NCBI GenBank assembly: GCA_026120185.1
Contig: JANUWF010001176.1
Coordinates: 4,597,501 to 4,661,500, forward strand
Length of the DNA: 64,000 bases
Reading direction: 5' to 3'
Source of the DNA: Voacanga thouarsii
Lineage: Eukaryota; Streptophyta; Magnoliopsida; Gentianales; Apocynaceae
A program made the position numbers and the translations under genes. This document shows positions 1 through 11,116 of the stretch, one piece after another (the stretch's first letter is position 1; each line of letters begins with the position of its first letter). The notes under the pieces are model-generated. The model did not search any database, had not been told where the DNA came from, and was given only the letters and a program-made list of their open reading frames with translations.

Positions 1-511
1 CAGATTTCCAAGAGCTCTTCCATAATCAAAGATATTCTTGAATATTTAGTTTCCAAATTTGCTTCCTAAAAATATTCTTCAAGGATTCCAACAACTAGCC
101 TTTCCTTTTCCCTTTCAAACCAGAAAAACCATCTACCTAAACCCTACAAACAAATCGGCAACCCTAATCCTCATAGAATTTTGGCAACCTCTATCCAAAA
201 GCTCTCTACTCTCTTCAACCTCAAGAACACATAGTACACCAAGAACACATACTCATTCCTTTCATCTAATACCACTCCAAATCGCTTCAAACTACCTCTA
301 AAAATTCCAGATTTCATCTATTCATTGTTGTGAGTCCATCCACACCATTTTTAACATCAAACTCCAAAATCCAACTTGCTATTTTGGATAAAAAATTAGA
401 AATTTTGTGAAGGCTCAAAAACACCTTCAAGGTAGGTTTATTCAATCAACTTCATCTTCTCCAATCTTGATCTCTAATGAACATATATGTGTTTAAGCAT
501 GCGAATGGACT

Positions 512-545
512 TTCTTCTTCTTCTTCTTCTTCTTCTTCTTCTTCT

Positions 546-583
<38 letters not shown>
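512..583 (+). repeat. (CTT)n followed by (CT)n microsatellite
   Basis: An uninterrupted CTT run passes into a CT run. The same CT run precedes a CCATGGC-containing segment in LTR-B (18604-18633), so it is an inherited LTR component. Confidence 0.95.
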
Positions 584-586
<3 letters not shown>

Positions 587-1291
587 CTGAATGGTTTCAT
601 CAACCATGGCCATGCTTCCTTCATCTTCTTTGGACGGATTTAGACATCTAGGGGTTGAGATTCGTTCAAAACTCCTTCAAGGTATTCATCAATCAAGTAA
701 GCCTTTTTAACCCTTCTTTTAAATTCTAGATTCATGTCTCTAGGATGATGTTGATAGAAGATGGATTGCGGATAATGTTTAAGTATATATTATTGAGGTT
801 GAAGCATGAATGTATGTATGAATATGAAGGAGGTGGGATTCATGCATGGATGGATTATCTTGGTTGATTGTATGATGATTTGAGGTTTAATGCATGTCTC
901 CATGTCATATGTAGTATTTGTGATCAAGTATGCTAGAGATTATGTCATCTATGATGAATAGGATTTATATTCTTGTGTGATTATTGAAACCATGATAATA
1001 TTTATGCTAGTAGGGGTTAGATCATGTCTTGATAAATTGAGATCTATGCTTGTATGCATGATTTGGATGATTTGATGAATTGAAGGATTGGATATGATCA
1101 TGATTTTGGTTAGTCATGGAAATAGGAGCATGAACTAATTGTCCCTAAGCTAATTTTTATTTCATGAATAAAATATTTAATAGCATGATTTTGCTAGTAA
1201 TTTTGAAAAACCTTAGGAAGGGTAGATTTGGATTATTATATATATAAAGTATATTTTACTCAAATAATTAATAGCTTTTGCTAGGAAAATA

Positions 1292-1314
1292 ATATATATA
1301 TATATATATATATA
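1292..1314. repeat. (AT)n microsatellite
   Basis: Simple alternating AT run inside the AT-rich body of LTR-A. Confidence 0.95.
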
Positions 1315-2340
1315 TTATAAAATAATAAAAACAACTAGAACCTTTTTTGAAAATAATCATAATAAGCAAAATATTTATTATTAACATTTAATTATTATCT
1401 TTTGATCAAAACCTATTAAAATTTATTTATTATTTTCCAAGAAAGACTCATTAAAATTTATTTTCAACTAATTTTAGTTATCAATTATTTTCCCACAACT
1501 AAATTATTAATAAATTATTATTTTACCTAATACCACCTAGGACTTTTCATCAAATAAACTCTAAATTATTTTAGCAAGATTCAAACCTTCAACTTATCAG
1601 TACTTATTTCCCAAAACACTAATTATTTTAAATATTAAATTAACCTTGGCTTATAAACCTTTTTATTTATTATTTGGCCTTAAAGCTTGGGATACTAAGA
1701 TCATGGTTGTAGTAGTGAGTTGAGTTAGTTTATTTGTGAAAGTGAATCTTTGGCTTGAGTTTGATTGTGGTTTGTATTTACCCCATACAGGGTTAGGTCA
1801 GCTATTGGAGACCTATTGTTGTGAGCGAGGATCAGGTAAGCTCCTGCATAAAACCTGTTTGATGAAAAATGATTTCTTTTTAATGGCAAGCCAAATGTAG
1901 AGTGCATTGTCACTCATTTCTGTAAAGGCAATTGAGGAATATTTCCATTCTCATTTCACGCCAATCAAGGGGCGATTTTACTCAAAACCTAAAACTCTTT
2001 CTAAAACCAGTTTTGCCCCAAACTTTAGAAAACCTTAATTGCCATTTTCAAGTGGAACTATGTTTTGTTCATTTTTTCTCAAGTGGGATATGTTACGTTG
2101 AGTACTCAATAAGGGTAGGCTAGTAGTACTAGTTTTGAAGAGCAAGAGTGAGTCTTCTGGCAGGAGGCCACCTCCAGAAGATAAGCTCAACTTAGAGAAA
2201 TGTCAGTACTACTTAGTCATGCCGGTCTGAGCTAGCAGTTTTTATTTCAGTCAAGTGACTGTGTTTTGCCGGAATGGACACCCGGTTGTTGTTTGGGTAT
2301 AGAGAAGGAGGATATCTTGCCCGGTAGGCCGATCACCTAC

Positions 2341-2722
2341 CTTTTGTCAGTCTACACAAAGTGTGGCATTCTGACTGGCAGTATGCACAAAGTGTGGCGT
2401 ACTGACCATGTGGACATGGGGCCCAACGTGTGGTAACCCATGACCACCCTTTTTGAGTGGTTGATTTTATTGTACCTGTATGGTTTGAAAGCCGAAACGT
2501 CACTCTTGTTTTTTGAACATTATTCATTACTTGACAATATTTCTTTTGTCAGTCTGCACAAAGTGTGGCATTCTGACCGTTGTATGGTTATGGGGCCCAA
2601 CGTGTGGTAACCCATGACTACCTTTTTGAGTAATTGATTTTATTGTACACTTGTATGGTTTCAAAAGAGGAAAACACCACTTTTGCTTTTGATTAATGTT
2701 TATTGCTTGCCAATATTTCTCT
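2341..2722 (+). repeat. 202-bp tandem duplication within LTR-A
   Basis: Two adjacent copies begin with the same TTTTGTCAGTCT motif at 2342 and 2544 and share the ACAAAGTGTGGC and GGGGCCCAACGTGTGG motifs. LTR-B has only one copy at the equivalent place (about 20388-20550). The copies differ by scattered substitutions, so the duplication is not recent. A small internal repeat of the CACAAAGTGTGGC motif is also present in the first copy. Confidence 0.9.
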
Positions 2723-3129
2723 TATAAAGATTTCACACTTTGCATCCACGAACTATTTTCACTGAACACCCAAAACACACACGAACTTACTGAGATTTCT
2801 GTCTCATCACCTTTTTACCATGATTTCAGGTCGATCCTGCTATGGGGATGAGTAGCTAGTGTTATCTACCTTGGAAGAGAATGTTGTCTTTTATTTTTTA
2901 TGTATTGCTTTGGGCAGTTGAGAGTGGATGATTTTATTTATGGATTTGTTTTTCTTTTGGAAATTCTTGGATTTAATCCTGGATTTATTCTGGGGTTGTA
3001 ATAAATTTTAAGTTAAATTATTATTTTTATTCTGCTATTTTATTTGTGTGACCTAGTTATAAAGACCCCTTGTCCTTTGGACGGGGCGACATCCCCGGCG
3101 CTGGCGGGCCTAGGTAGCGGGGTGTTACA

Positions 3130-3660
3130 TTTGCTCCATCCTTAATGCAGTGGTGTTTGACATTTCCACCCATACAAGGCTTTATATGCTGCCATACTAA
3201 TAGAAGCTTGATAACTATTGTTGTAGGGCAATTCTGTAAATAGGATACTATTAATCCATTAGCCCCCAAAGCCCAAAACACATGCCCTCAACATATTCTC
3301 AAGGATTTATGTCACACGCTTTGATTGTCCATCTTTTTGAGGATGGGTAGAAGTGCTAAACTTTAAAGTCAGTCCTTTAGCTTCTTGAAATTTTGCCTAA
3401 AATCTAGAGGGGAATCGAGGATCACTAAACGATACGATGCTTGTTAGCACTCCATGCATCTCAAAACTTCCTAAATATAAACCTGTCACAACTCTTCCAT
3501 TAAATACCTCACGTTTATCAAGATAAAATACGCAATTTTCGTCAGTCGGTCTACCAGTACCTAAACAGCATCCTTCTGAGTCCTACTAATTGACAGTCCA
3601 ATGACGAAGTCCATTGTGACACATTCCCATTTTCAATTCGATACCTGTAAAAGTTGTAGT
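3130..3660 (-). pseudogene. Element T integrase core fragment (Ty3/Gypsy)
   Basis: Read on the minus strand, 3130-3290 encodes a segment with the order FGG, YNNSYQASI and ALYGWKC, which is the C-terminal part of a Ty3/Gypsy integrase catalytic core. The reading frame carries stops and frame changes throughout. It ends abruptly at 3129/3130 where LTR-A begins, so the rest of integrase, any chromodomain and the 3' LTR lie beyond LTR-A, outside the window. Integrase would join the element cDNA to host DNA; this copy cannot do so. Confidence 0.75.
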
Positions 3661-3960
3661 AATCCTGCAGCTTTCTTATGCCCCGCTTTCACCTTCTGAC
3701 AAGTAAGGGGCACATACACATATCGTGCTACATCTTTCTTCATGTTCGGGCACCAAAACATTTGCTTTAAATCTTGATATATCTTGGTCTTCTGGGATTA
3801 TGGTGTACTTGCTTTTATGGGCTTCTCCTAGAATCTTCTTTTTTAGCTCATCAATATTTGGTACAAACAATCGGTCCCTAAAATACATTATTCCTTGGTT
3901 ATCTATTTTAAAATTTGAATTATCCCTTACCAATTCCTTTTTCTTAAAACTCTGAAACTC
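3661..3960 (-). pseudogene. Element T integrase N-terminal zinc-binding region
   Basis: The minus-strand frame at 3676-3933 (86 codons, start not genuine) reads through a YFRDRLFVPN segment, then KKKILGEAHKSKYT, which matches the region before and within the H2C2 zinc finger of Gypsy integrases. The histidine of the EAHxS motif is visible; the following part is frameshifted, so the two cysteines are only partly recoverable. It lies between RNase H and the integrase core, the normal Ty3/Gypsy order. Confidence 0.75.
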
Positions 3961-4560
3961 TGGGTTATTTGCTTAGGTCTTATATGTTTCTTTCTTCAGC
4001 TCAAGGATCACAGTTAAATTTCTTATCCAAATCTTATCCTTGCTCACTGTAGCATCCTTCATCAACACTTCTTGTATCTCATTTACTTCTTAAACTCATA
4101 GTCTTGCTAACCTCACTTTTCTGCTTAACACATCTGCAACCATATTAGCCTTGCCCAGGTTGTAATTGATCGGACAGTAATATTCCTCCAAGAATTCCAT
4201 CCATCTTCTCTATCTTAAGTTCAAGTCCTTTTGGGTAAATATGTACTTTAAACTTTTATGATCCATGAATATTTCGTATTTCATTTCATATAAATAGTTT
4301 GCCATTTTTTTAGGGCAAACACAATAGTTACTAGCTCTAAGTCATGTGTGGGATAATTTACCTCGTGCGGTTTAAGATTTGTCAAGGCAAAGGCCATAGC
4401 TTTCTTCTCCTACATCAGCACTACACCTAATCCTTCCTTTGGCACATTTGTTTATAAAACATAGGGCTTCCCTTCTTCTTGTAAGGTCAACACAGGTGCC
4501 GTCATCAACCTCTTCTTCAACTCATGAAAGCTCTTTTCACACTTTTCACTGCAGGAGAAT
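3961..4560 (-). pseudogene. Element T RNase H region
   Basis: The minus strand encodes DHKSLKYIF (about 4240-4265), RRWMEFLEEY (about 4180-4210) and VADVLSRK (about 4110-4150), the usual landmarks at the end of a Gypsy RNase H domain. Stops interrupt the frame. RNase H would remove the RNA strand during reverse transcription. The location between reverse transcriptase (right) and integrase (left) fits a single ancestral pol gene. Confidence 0.75.
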
Positions 4561-5450
4561 GGCACATCTTTCTGCAGAAACCTAGTCAAAGGCGAGGTAA
4601 GGGTTGAAAACCCTTTAATAAATATAGCCTATAATACTCTGCTAGACCCAAGAAACTCCTAAGCTCGGTGACAGTCTCAGGTTGTTTCTAATTTTTAATA
4701 GCTTCTACCCTGGCAGGATCCACTCTAATTCTTTCCTTAGAGACAATGTACCCCAAAAACAACACTGTATCCAGCCAGAATTCACATTTACAAAACTCAG
4801 CGTACAATTAATGCTCCCTTAACTTTTTCAAAACTAATTTGAGGTATTATGCATGCTCCTCTAGGCTCTTAGAGAAAATCAGTATATCAACAATAAAGAT
4901 TACAACAAACTTGTACAAATAAGGTTAGAATATTTGGTGCATCAAATCTATAAAGATTGCAGGGGCATTTGTCAATCCAAAAGGCATCACCACAAACTTA
5001 TAATGCCTATACCAGGTATTGAAGGCAGTCTTAGGGATATCTTCTTCCCAGATCCTTACTTGGTAATATCCTTGCCTCTGGTCGACCTTAGAATAACAAC
5101 TAGACCCTCTTAATTGATCAAATAACTCATCAATAAGTGGGAGTAGGTATTTATTCTTAATTGTCAAACCATTTAACCCACAATAATCAATGCATAGACA
5201 CAAGGTCCCATCCTTCTTTCTTACAAAAAACATCAATGCTCCTTACGACAAGGTACTTGGCTTAATGTACCCTTAGCTCGATAATTTATCTAACTGATGC
5301 TTCAATTCCTTCAGTTGCATAGGGGCTATACGATATGGTGTTTTGGAGATTAGTTTGGCTCTAGGCACTAAATTAATGGTGAACTCCACCTCCCGTGGTG
5401 GGGTATGGTTGTTAATTCTTCAAGGAAGACATTAGTGAACTCACTCACTA
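4561..5450 (-). pseudogene. Element T reverse transcriptase
   Basis: The longest open part (4925-5236, minus) contains [29 protein letters not shown] and [13 protein letters not shown], typical reverse transcriptase blocks of the Ty3/Gypsy group. Further left the frame continues through the catalytic block, where the expected pair of aspartates reads as VD (FIVDIL, about 4875-4895), so an active-site residue is lost. The connection to RNase H (a SFLGLA-containing segment) is at about 4610-4690. Several stops and frameshifts are present. The enzyme would copy element RNA into DNA; this copy is dead. Confidence 0.85.
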
Positions 5451-5649
5451 CTTCAATGCTCTCTAGGGTAGTCTCTTCCGTGGGTTAGTTAATCGGATAG
5501 GTAAGGTAACCTTTACATCCCTTCCTAAGCATTCTTCGGGCCTTAGTTCCATAGACTAAATACTTCAATTCTTTTACTTTAACTCTCTAAAATTCTAAAA
5601 CATCCTTTCCCAGCCTAACGAAATGCATAGATTTGTTTTTGCAATCTAC
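5451..5649 (-). pseudogene. Element T linker between protease and reverse transcriptase
   Basis: This stretch joins the protease and reverse transcriptase fragments in the same orientation. No domain motif was recognised and the frame is broken. It is included because its position within one ancestral pol gene is clear. Confidence 0.5.
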
Positions 5650-5937
5650 TCAAGCACTGTGCTTGGCCAACCAATCCATACCTAGAATGATGTTGTAATA
5701 CTCAAAAGGTATAATAATAAGATCTCCAGGTAGTTTTTCTCTCCCTACTTCAATCTCACACCCTTTAATAACATCCTTTGCTTCAACCGATTTCCCTAAA
5801 GGTGTACTAACCAAAAGAGTATAGGGCAACTCTAAGCTAACAAATCCCATCTTGTTTGCACAGAATTTATTCATATATAAATGGGTGGAACCTAGATCTG
5901 CCAACACATTTACTTTGCAATTTTGAATAGAAAGCAT
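5650..5937 (-). pseudogene. Element T aspartic protease
   Basis: A 96-codon open stretch on the minus strand contains VLADLGSTHLYMN, a decayed retropepsin active-site segment in which the D-S/T-G triad reads DLG, and a downstream IILGMDWLAKH block typical of the C-terminal half of Gypsy proteases. It would cut the polyprotein into gag, reverse transcriptase and integrase. The altered triad argues that this copy is inactive even where its frame is open. The ends are domain limits inside a polyprotein, not a gene start. Confidence 0.85.
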
Positions 5938-6473
5938 ACCTTCAACAACTACTGAGTCAGCTCCTATTTCATCTTAGTTTAGTGCAAACACTTTGGCTTT
6001 TACTTACGGCTTCTAGTTGTCCCCTCCATGGACTACACCATTACCACAATTTGCTTGATGTATTGGTGGAGTAGGATTATTACGGGTGTTGAACTGCAGT
6101 TCTGGACCCTTATCACGAAAATAGTTGGGATTCTGATAGTTGAAGCATCTTTTAGTTGCATTCTTATGCTAGCAATCCTTCTCCTTATGTCCTTTCCTTC
6201 CACAATGGTGGCAAATCACTTTGTTCTACCTGGTCCTGGTAGGGTTTGTCCTTACTTTTTTTTCCATTTGTTTCTCTTTTACAGCCCAGCTGGCCTTTTC
6301 ATGGGAAACAATTTGTTTAGTAGGAAGGTCATCACCGATTCTTGTCCTCATTTTCTGTTTTGGTGGCAGCGTGCATAGCAGCAGCATAAGTAGCTAGCGG
6401 ATACAAGGCTAGGACTCTCTATAGCTCTTGCCTCAAGCCCTTAATGAATTGACGAGTCTAGTTTTATTATGTG
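5938..6473 (-). pseudogene. Element T gag C-terminal part with CCHC zinc knuckle
   Basis: At 6172-6213 the minus strand encodes CHHCGRKGHKEKDC, a complete CX2CX4HX4C zinc knuckle as found in gag nucleocapsid domains, which bind element RNA. A stop follows directly. Upstream (6400-6473) the minus strand reads FIKGLRQEL, matching the end of the gag core. The gag gene is interrupted at 6473/8180 by a solo Copia LTR. The plus-strand frame at 6028-6378 is an antisense shadow. Confidence 0.8.
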
Positions 6474-8179
6474 TGTTGGGGATCTTAGGCTCGTATCCTA
6501 TACGGCACAGCGGAAGAATAAAATTAGATACCATCTCAGGATCCACATATGTGTGGAAAACAAGACATAAAGATAACGAAGGTAATAGCCTTTTACCTTT
6601 CTTTGATTGTCCAAAGAAAAAAAAAATTATTTTCAAGTCGAGGCGCGATCCAGCAATTCTCTTGATCAAACTCTACGAGAGTTAAACGTCCAACCACAAT
6701 AATCATAGTGTGTGATTATCTCTAACAGTAATCCACACAGAGAATACACTCAAGCATGAAGTTTTTTGTGCTTGTAGAAAATCTAAGTGGCGGCTAGGGT
6801 TACTTGTTTGTCAAAAAAATAACGTGATAGAGAGAGAAGAGAAGAAGTCGTTTTGCCTCAGGTTTCCGTGAATCCAACCTCAGCTAGGGTTTTGAGTATG
6901 TCATACATATAAACTAAAAAACCCTACTAAAATTGAGAATTCTAATCCTATTAGAATTCCCTAATTGTAATTGGAAACATCAAGTTCTCACAATTACAAT
7001 TTGGACCATAATTATAAATAATTAGAATTTGTTTACAACAACTTTTCTTTCTCTCAATCAACCCCACTATGTTATCAAATAACATCTTGACTATATAATC
7101 CTCTATTGTGTGTGACCTATTAGGTTTCCCAGTCAATTGGTAGCGAACATGAATGAATCCAAACATCTTTGAGATTAATAATCCATAATTAATTCTAATC
7201 AAGATTGGTTTATTAATTCATCAATTAATAAACCTATATTCTCATATCATGAGCAATATCTAGCAACACATCATGACCACCCAAGAGTCCAGGAAGTCAA
7301 GTGACTTGTCATGAACCCTTCAATAACAAATTTCAGTGCAATTAACTCCTTTCACCATACAATATCTCATTCGGTTTGGAGTATGGAGTTAGTGCCAACT
7401 CCCTCTAGAATTAATTCTGGCCTGAATACAATAGTACTTATACTAGGAACCTACTACTCTAGATGTGTATTAATCGGAACTATTTTCAATACAAAATTAC
7501 CTTGGCCAAGGATTTCTTGAGTAGTAATTCCTACAAGTGGCCGTGAGATATTCGCCCCTACTATTAGGAGTGGTGAATCCTTTAGTGAGCCTCTCAACTA
7601 CTTTCGTTTACCTCACAATATACCCAACATCCATCTTATAGGCGGCCCTCAATCGATCTTTAGAGATTCAAATCAAAGTATAATGCTCAGCAAACAAAGT
7701 ATCTTGGAGATCTCAAGTCTAAGGATACTTGCACATTTGCTATATTAAGATTATATCATTGGCATTAAATAGTTATCCATGTGATTATCTCATAGCTAGG
7801 TCAGCTAATGAACTTGTTCCATTAACAAGCATCTATATGTTAACTTTGAGTATCTCAATACTTACGGATATGAGAACCACCGCCTGATCAAATCAAGAAG
7901 TCTAACACATGCTAGTCTTAATGCATTATTGATATACTATCTCATTAATACTACGACTAGGGACTATTTAAGTACTAACACTATACAGTGTAGTAGGAAT
8001 CTCATATCATGATCTCTATCATAATTTTCTTAACACAGTGTTATACTAGGGACTTTATCGAATAGTTATTTTATACAAAAGTAAACAAAAGAAACTGTAA
8101 GATAAATAATGCCTTTTATTAAAATAAAATGTGTCATATACAACATACAAGTGATTGCCTCTAGGGCACAACACTAACA
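6474..8179 (-). mobile_element. Solo Copia LTR (Angela/BARE-like) in gag of element T
   Basis: The 1,706-bp segment has TG...CA ends. On the minus strand it begins TGTTAGTGTTGTGCCCTAGA and continues through a TTTTAATAAAAGGCA stretch, resembling the conserved head of Angela/BARE-1 type LTRs and the other two Copia LTRs in this window. It is flanked by ATGTG (6469-6473) and CTGTG (8180-8184), a 5-bp duplication with one mismatch. The gag frame of element T resumes on both sides. No internal Copia region is present, so it is a solo LTR left by LTR-LTR recombination. Lineage is inferred from the terminal sequence. Confidence 0.85.
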
Positions 8180-9330
8180 CTGTGTCCACCAAGCGACAAC
8201 AATACGTTGATAATTTAATAAAATGCATCGCATATTACACCCCTAACATGTTGCCCTACTTTAGGTTCTAAAATTCGTCTTCTCTTTTCTCAATGACTCA
8301 TTGTGGGATGAACTCTGTTCGAAAGACTTCCAAGAAATGGTCCCACTTATATTCTTGTTCAGTTTGCTCCCAAACTTCTTAGATCTGCATCCACCAATCT
8401 CGAGCCAGTCTTCTCAAACAAAAAGCTACAAATCTCACCATTCTTTCCTCTGTGTATTCCAAGGTGCGAAAGATGTTTTCCATTTGTTCAATCCATATTT
8501 CAGCCTCGTGTTCTTGTTTAGCCTCTCCAAAATATAGTGGTGGTTGAAACTTAAAGAACCTCTCAAGTGCCTTATCGTCACTTCTTGGGGCCTTTTGCTG
8601 GATCAAATTCCATTGGGTCCCAGTCATCCTACCAAAATCTTGAACAACAGTGACTCTTCGAGGACCTCATTCTCAGGAACATCATTTTCAGATCCCATGT
8701 ATTCAGTTCTTAGTCCCTCATTTTTTTCACCTAGTGGGGGATTTGGAACAAGGTGGTTATCATGGGGTGGTGATCCTCTGGCCGCGTCACCTATGATCGT
8801 CAAGTATATGGTCATGCATCCTATATATAAACAAAAAGAGTAATAGTGAATAAATCATCCATACAAATACGAGCCTACAACAGGCAATTTCCAAACTATT
8901 CAATTTAGCAATTAAGCACATAGATTAGGAATCCAAAAATAGCTATGTTATACATCACCAAAATATGTTAGTTTCCTATTTCTAACTTTCTCTTAGTCCT
9001 CTCATTCAGCAATCTAATACTCCTCTGATTCACTATCAGCATCCTCTTGAACCTAGAAGTCCTCATCAACCCTAGCTCTCTGTGCGGGCCTATTCTCCTC
9101 GGAGTCGTCTTTAGTCTCTTTTTTGGGCTCAACGTACTCCATCTTTCCAGGTCCCTGACTCCTAAATGCTGGTTGTTCCTCAGCTACCTCTATCTTAGGT
9201 ACAACAGCTATCTCATCTTCGCTCTCAAAAGATACTTCTATGATCTTGATCACATCCTCTTCTTCAAATTCTGAAGTAGAGAAATTTGAAAAGTCTAGTC
9301 TACAACCTCTAGTTGTGGTGGTCACCAACA
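8180..9330 (-). pseudogene. Element T gag N-terminal and core part
   Basis: The minus-strand frame starting near 9328 opens with MVTTTTRGCRLDF and a glutamate-rich stretch (residues 20-70). Farther along (8379-8627) it has FFKFQPPLYFGE, EAEIWIEQMENIF and ARDWW, hallmarks of the retrotransposon gag domain (capsid) of Ty3/Gypsy elements. A segment rich in basic residues follows at about 8270-8310. The frame is broken by stops and shifts. The Met near 9328 is a plausible gag start because the leader and primer site lie just beyond it. The gene continues left of the inserted Copia LTR at 6473. Confidence 0.85.
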
Positions 9331-9558
9331 GTATAGGTTCATTATCTTGCGAGTGGACAACATCCTTGCCATCCTACAATAATGATCATATGATTAATCC
9401 CAAAAGATATACCAAAATAAATCATTGAAAAAGTTATGACTAGTCTAGACTTTAGAAATATCCATTTAGGATCCTCAACTAAAAATGTTCCAAACTTATA
9501 CTAGTCTAGACTTAAACCTAACTCTTTTAAGGTCTTAATCCAATCCGAAGTTTCTAAG
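9331..9558 (-). other. Leader of element T, left piece
   Basis: Untranslated leader between gag and the inserted solo LTR. It includes a duplicated CTAGTCTAGACTTxA motif (about 9440-9515) and the CTAAG target duplication at 9554-9558. The leader resumes at 11074-11103. No gene is seen. Confidence 0.6.
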
Positions 9559-9737
9559 TTATAGGGGCTAAATTAGTTATATTTTTCCTAGTTATTTGAG
9601 ACTCTTTTGTGATACATTTTGTTCAATAACTAGTCATATTCCTTCATATTTGAGATTTTACCCTTGGAAAGATAGTTTGTTCATTATTACAGATTTTTGG
9701 TATAAAACGAAGTAAAAACGTCACAAAACAGAAGGGA

Positions 9738-9975
9738 GGTGGCACCGGCTAGGGCACTGGAACCGGGGCGGCCATGCACTGATGACACGAACTTCAAAGT
9801 GACAAACAATTATCAAAATAGAGTGGAACCGGTGCCGGCTCCAGTAGCTAAGGTGGCGCCGGTTGCACTCTGGAATATATTGTGCAGAATTTAGAAAAAA
9901 ACCGACGAACGAGTGGAGAACCAGAACACAACCGGTACCGGCTCCGAGAGCCAAGGTGGCGCCGGCTATGCTCTG
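9738..9975 (+). repeat. GC-rich module with repeated GCCGG/GGCGCC cores
   Basis: Within otherwise AT-rich DNA this segment has several partly repeated blocks: CACCGGCTAGGGCACTGG, ACCGGTGCCGGCTCC (twice, about 9830 and 9932) and AAGGTGGCGCCGG (twice, about 9851 and 9953). The block carrying GGCTCC, then a short spacer, then AAGGTGGCGCCGG is duplicated about 100 bp apart. Comparable modules occur in other LTRs of the window. Confidence 0.8.
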
Positions 9976-10094
9976 AGGAAAAGGCGGAGCTTTAATTTTT
10001 CTACGCGATTTTTTGTAATCTGTGGAGTTTTAGTACTTTCCTACTTCTACTCGGCCAAGAATATTTCACCAATGAGTTTAGACACTTCCCAAAC

Positions 10095-10104
10095 CTATAA
10101 ATAG
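10095..10104 (+). promoter_or_regulatory. Candidate TATA box of the AT solo LTR
   Basis: CTATAAATAG lies about 120 bp downstream of the GC-rich module, in the orientation of the LTR. The position is conserved as TTATAAATAAG in AT2 LTRs. Confidence 0.6.
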
Positions 10105-11103
10105 ATGGAAAACACAAGGGAAATGGAGAGAATTCATTGATTATCATAGAAAATCATTTTATCAAATGAGGAATTCTTCAGTTCAAGGAGGGTTGTACAA
10201 GAAGGTCTTCAAAGGAAGAATAAGGAGGCTTGTCTATGAGTGCTTTTTTTTACTTTGTTTTCTTTTTCTTGACAATGATGTATTAATTATTTTATTGTAA
10301 TTTGACATTGTTTTAGGTACTCATGATTTTTAGAGTTATTTGATATTTTGATTAATTGGTTGTTCTTCTTGGTATTTAATTACTTGTGCCTATTACGAGA
10401 TTAATTGATTGTTTTTTTCCATTAACTTGCTTGAAAAAGAGGTTGATGGTGGTTTTGATTCATTAGTTTCATATTTGTTATCTCTTAACTTGCTTAAAAA
10501 AGATGTTAATTGCGAAGAACTAGGTAACTGAAGGTTAATTGATGTCTACCGGAATATGGATTCATTGGTTAATTTCATGTTTTAAGTTTGCCAGAATATG
10601 AAAATTTAATCAAGGATTGTGTTTAATGCATCTTTTGGGTGAATTAGTTGAGACAGAATATGTGATGCTAATTTGTCTAGGAGATAGTGATTTCATGGAT
10701 TGAAAAAGAAGTAAGTCTATCTTAATCCTTCATGATGCCAAGGGAATGATTAATTATGATAATGGTTGGGTTTTTTAAGATTATGTTTATCTAAACAATG
10801 GCTTGAGTCACATAATTCTCTATCCTTGACATGTATATATTTTATTTTATTTTACTTTTTATTTTTCACTTTATGGAGTCGGTTGAACAATGAAAGAAAA
10901 GTGATCAATGCATACTTATTTTTGGAGGATTAACACGCATTTGAACCCTATGTTATGTTACTGATGAGTACACTTGCTCATATATGTGATTTGGGGTTAA
11001 CGTTTTATTGTAAACTTGATTGGGAATGTGCTTAGTTTTTATATGATTTTTATACCCAAATCTAAACACATCACTAAGTCATTCCTAGGCATATCTAATT
11101 CTA

Positions 11104-11116
11104 GGCTCTGATACCA
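11104..11116 (-). promoter_or_regulatory. Primer-binding site of element T (initiator tRNA-Met)
   Basis: On the minus strand TGGTATCAGAGCC lies 2 bases after the end of the 5' LTR. This is the known complement of the 3' end of plant initiator tRNA-Met and marks where minus-strand DNA synthesis would start. It fixes the element orientation and the LTR boundary. Confidence 0.9.

Larger units (their letters stand above)
1..3129 (+). mobile_element. LTR-A: long Gypsy-type LTR, 5' end outside window
   Basis: The right end at 3129 finishes in GTTACA and is preceded by a GC-rich tail (about 3055-3129). The same tail occurs at the end of LTR-B (20860-20933) and, on the minus strand, at the end of the T-element LTR (11119-11190), which fixes the orientation as plus. 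No primer-binding site follows, so it is a solo LTR or the 3' LTR of an element to the left. The sequence to the right (from 3130) is the middle of an antisense integrase gene, so LTR-A was inserted into element T. It contains a CTT/CT microsatellite, an AT run and a 202-bp tandem duplication. It holds no coding capacity; a short reading frame at 59-301 is not supported by any recognisable feature. Family assignment is by LTR termini and length only. Confidence 0.8.
9559..11073 (+). mobile_element. Solo LTR of the AT family in the element T leader
   Basis: This 1,515-bp segment is flanked on both sides by CTAAG (9554-9558 and 11074-11078), a perfect 5-bp target duplication. It aligns in opposite orientation with the LTRs of AT1 and AT2: its start (ATAGGGGCTAAATTAG) and end (TACCCAAATCTAAACACATCA) match their termini. 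Its own 5' dinucleotide is TT rather than TG, a decayed end. It contains a GC-rich module at 9738-9975 and a TATA box at 10095-10104. No internal domain accompanies it. Confidence 0.8.

Noticed and set aside
59..301. An 80-codon plus-strand frame near the window start
   Set aside because: Low-complexity Thr/Ser/Pro-rich translation inside LTR-A with no domain; chance frame.
6028..6378. A 116-codon plus-strand frame with possible membrane segments
   Set aside because: Antisense of the element T gag zinc-knuckle region, where the minus strand has a complete CX2CX4HX4C motif.
11104..11116. A tRNA gene
   Set aside because: Only the 13-base complement to the tRNA 3' end is present; there is no cloverleaf or internal promoter.
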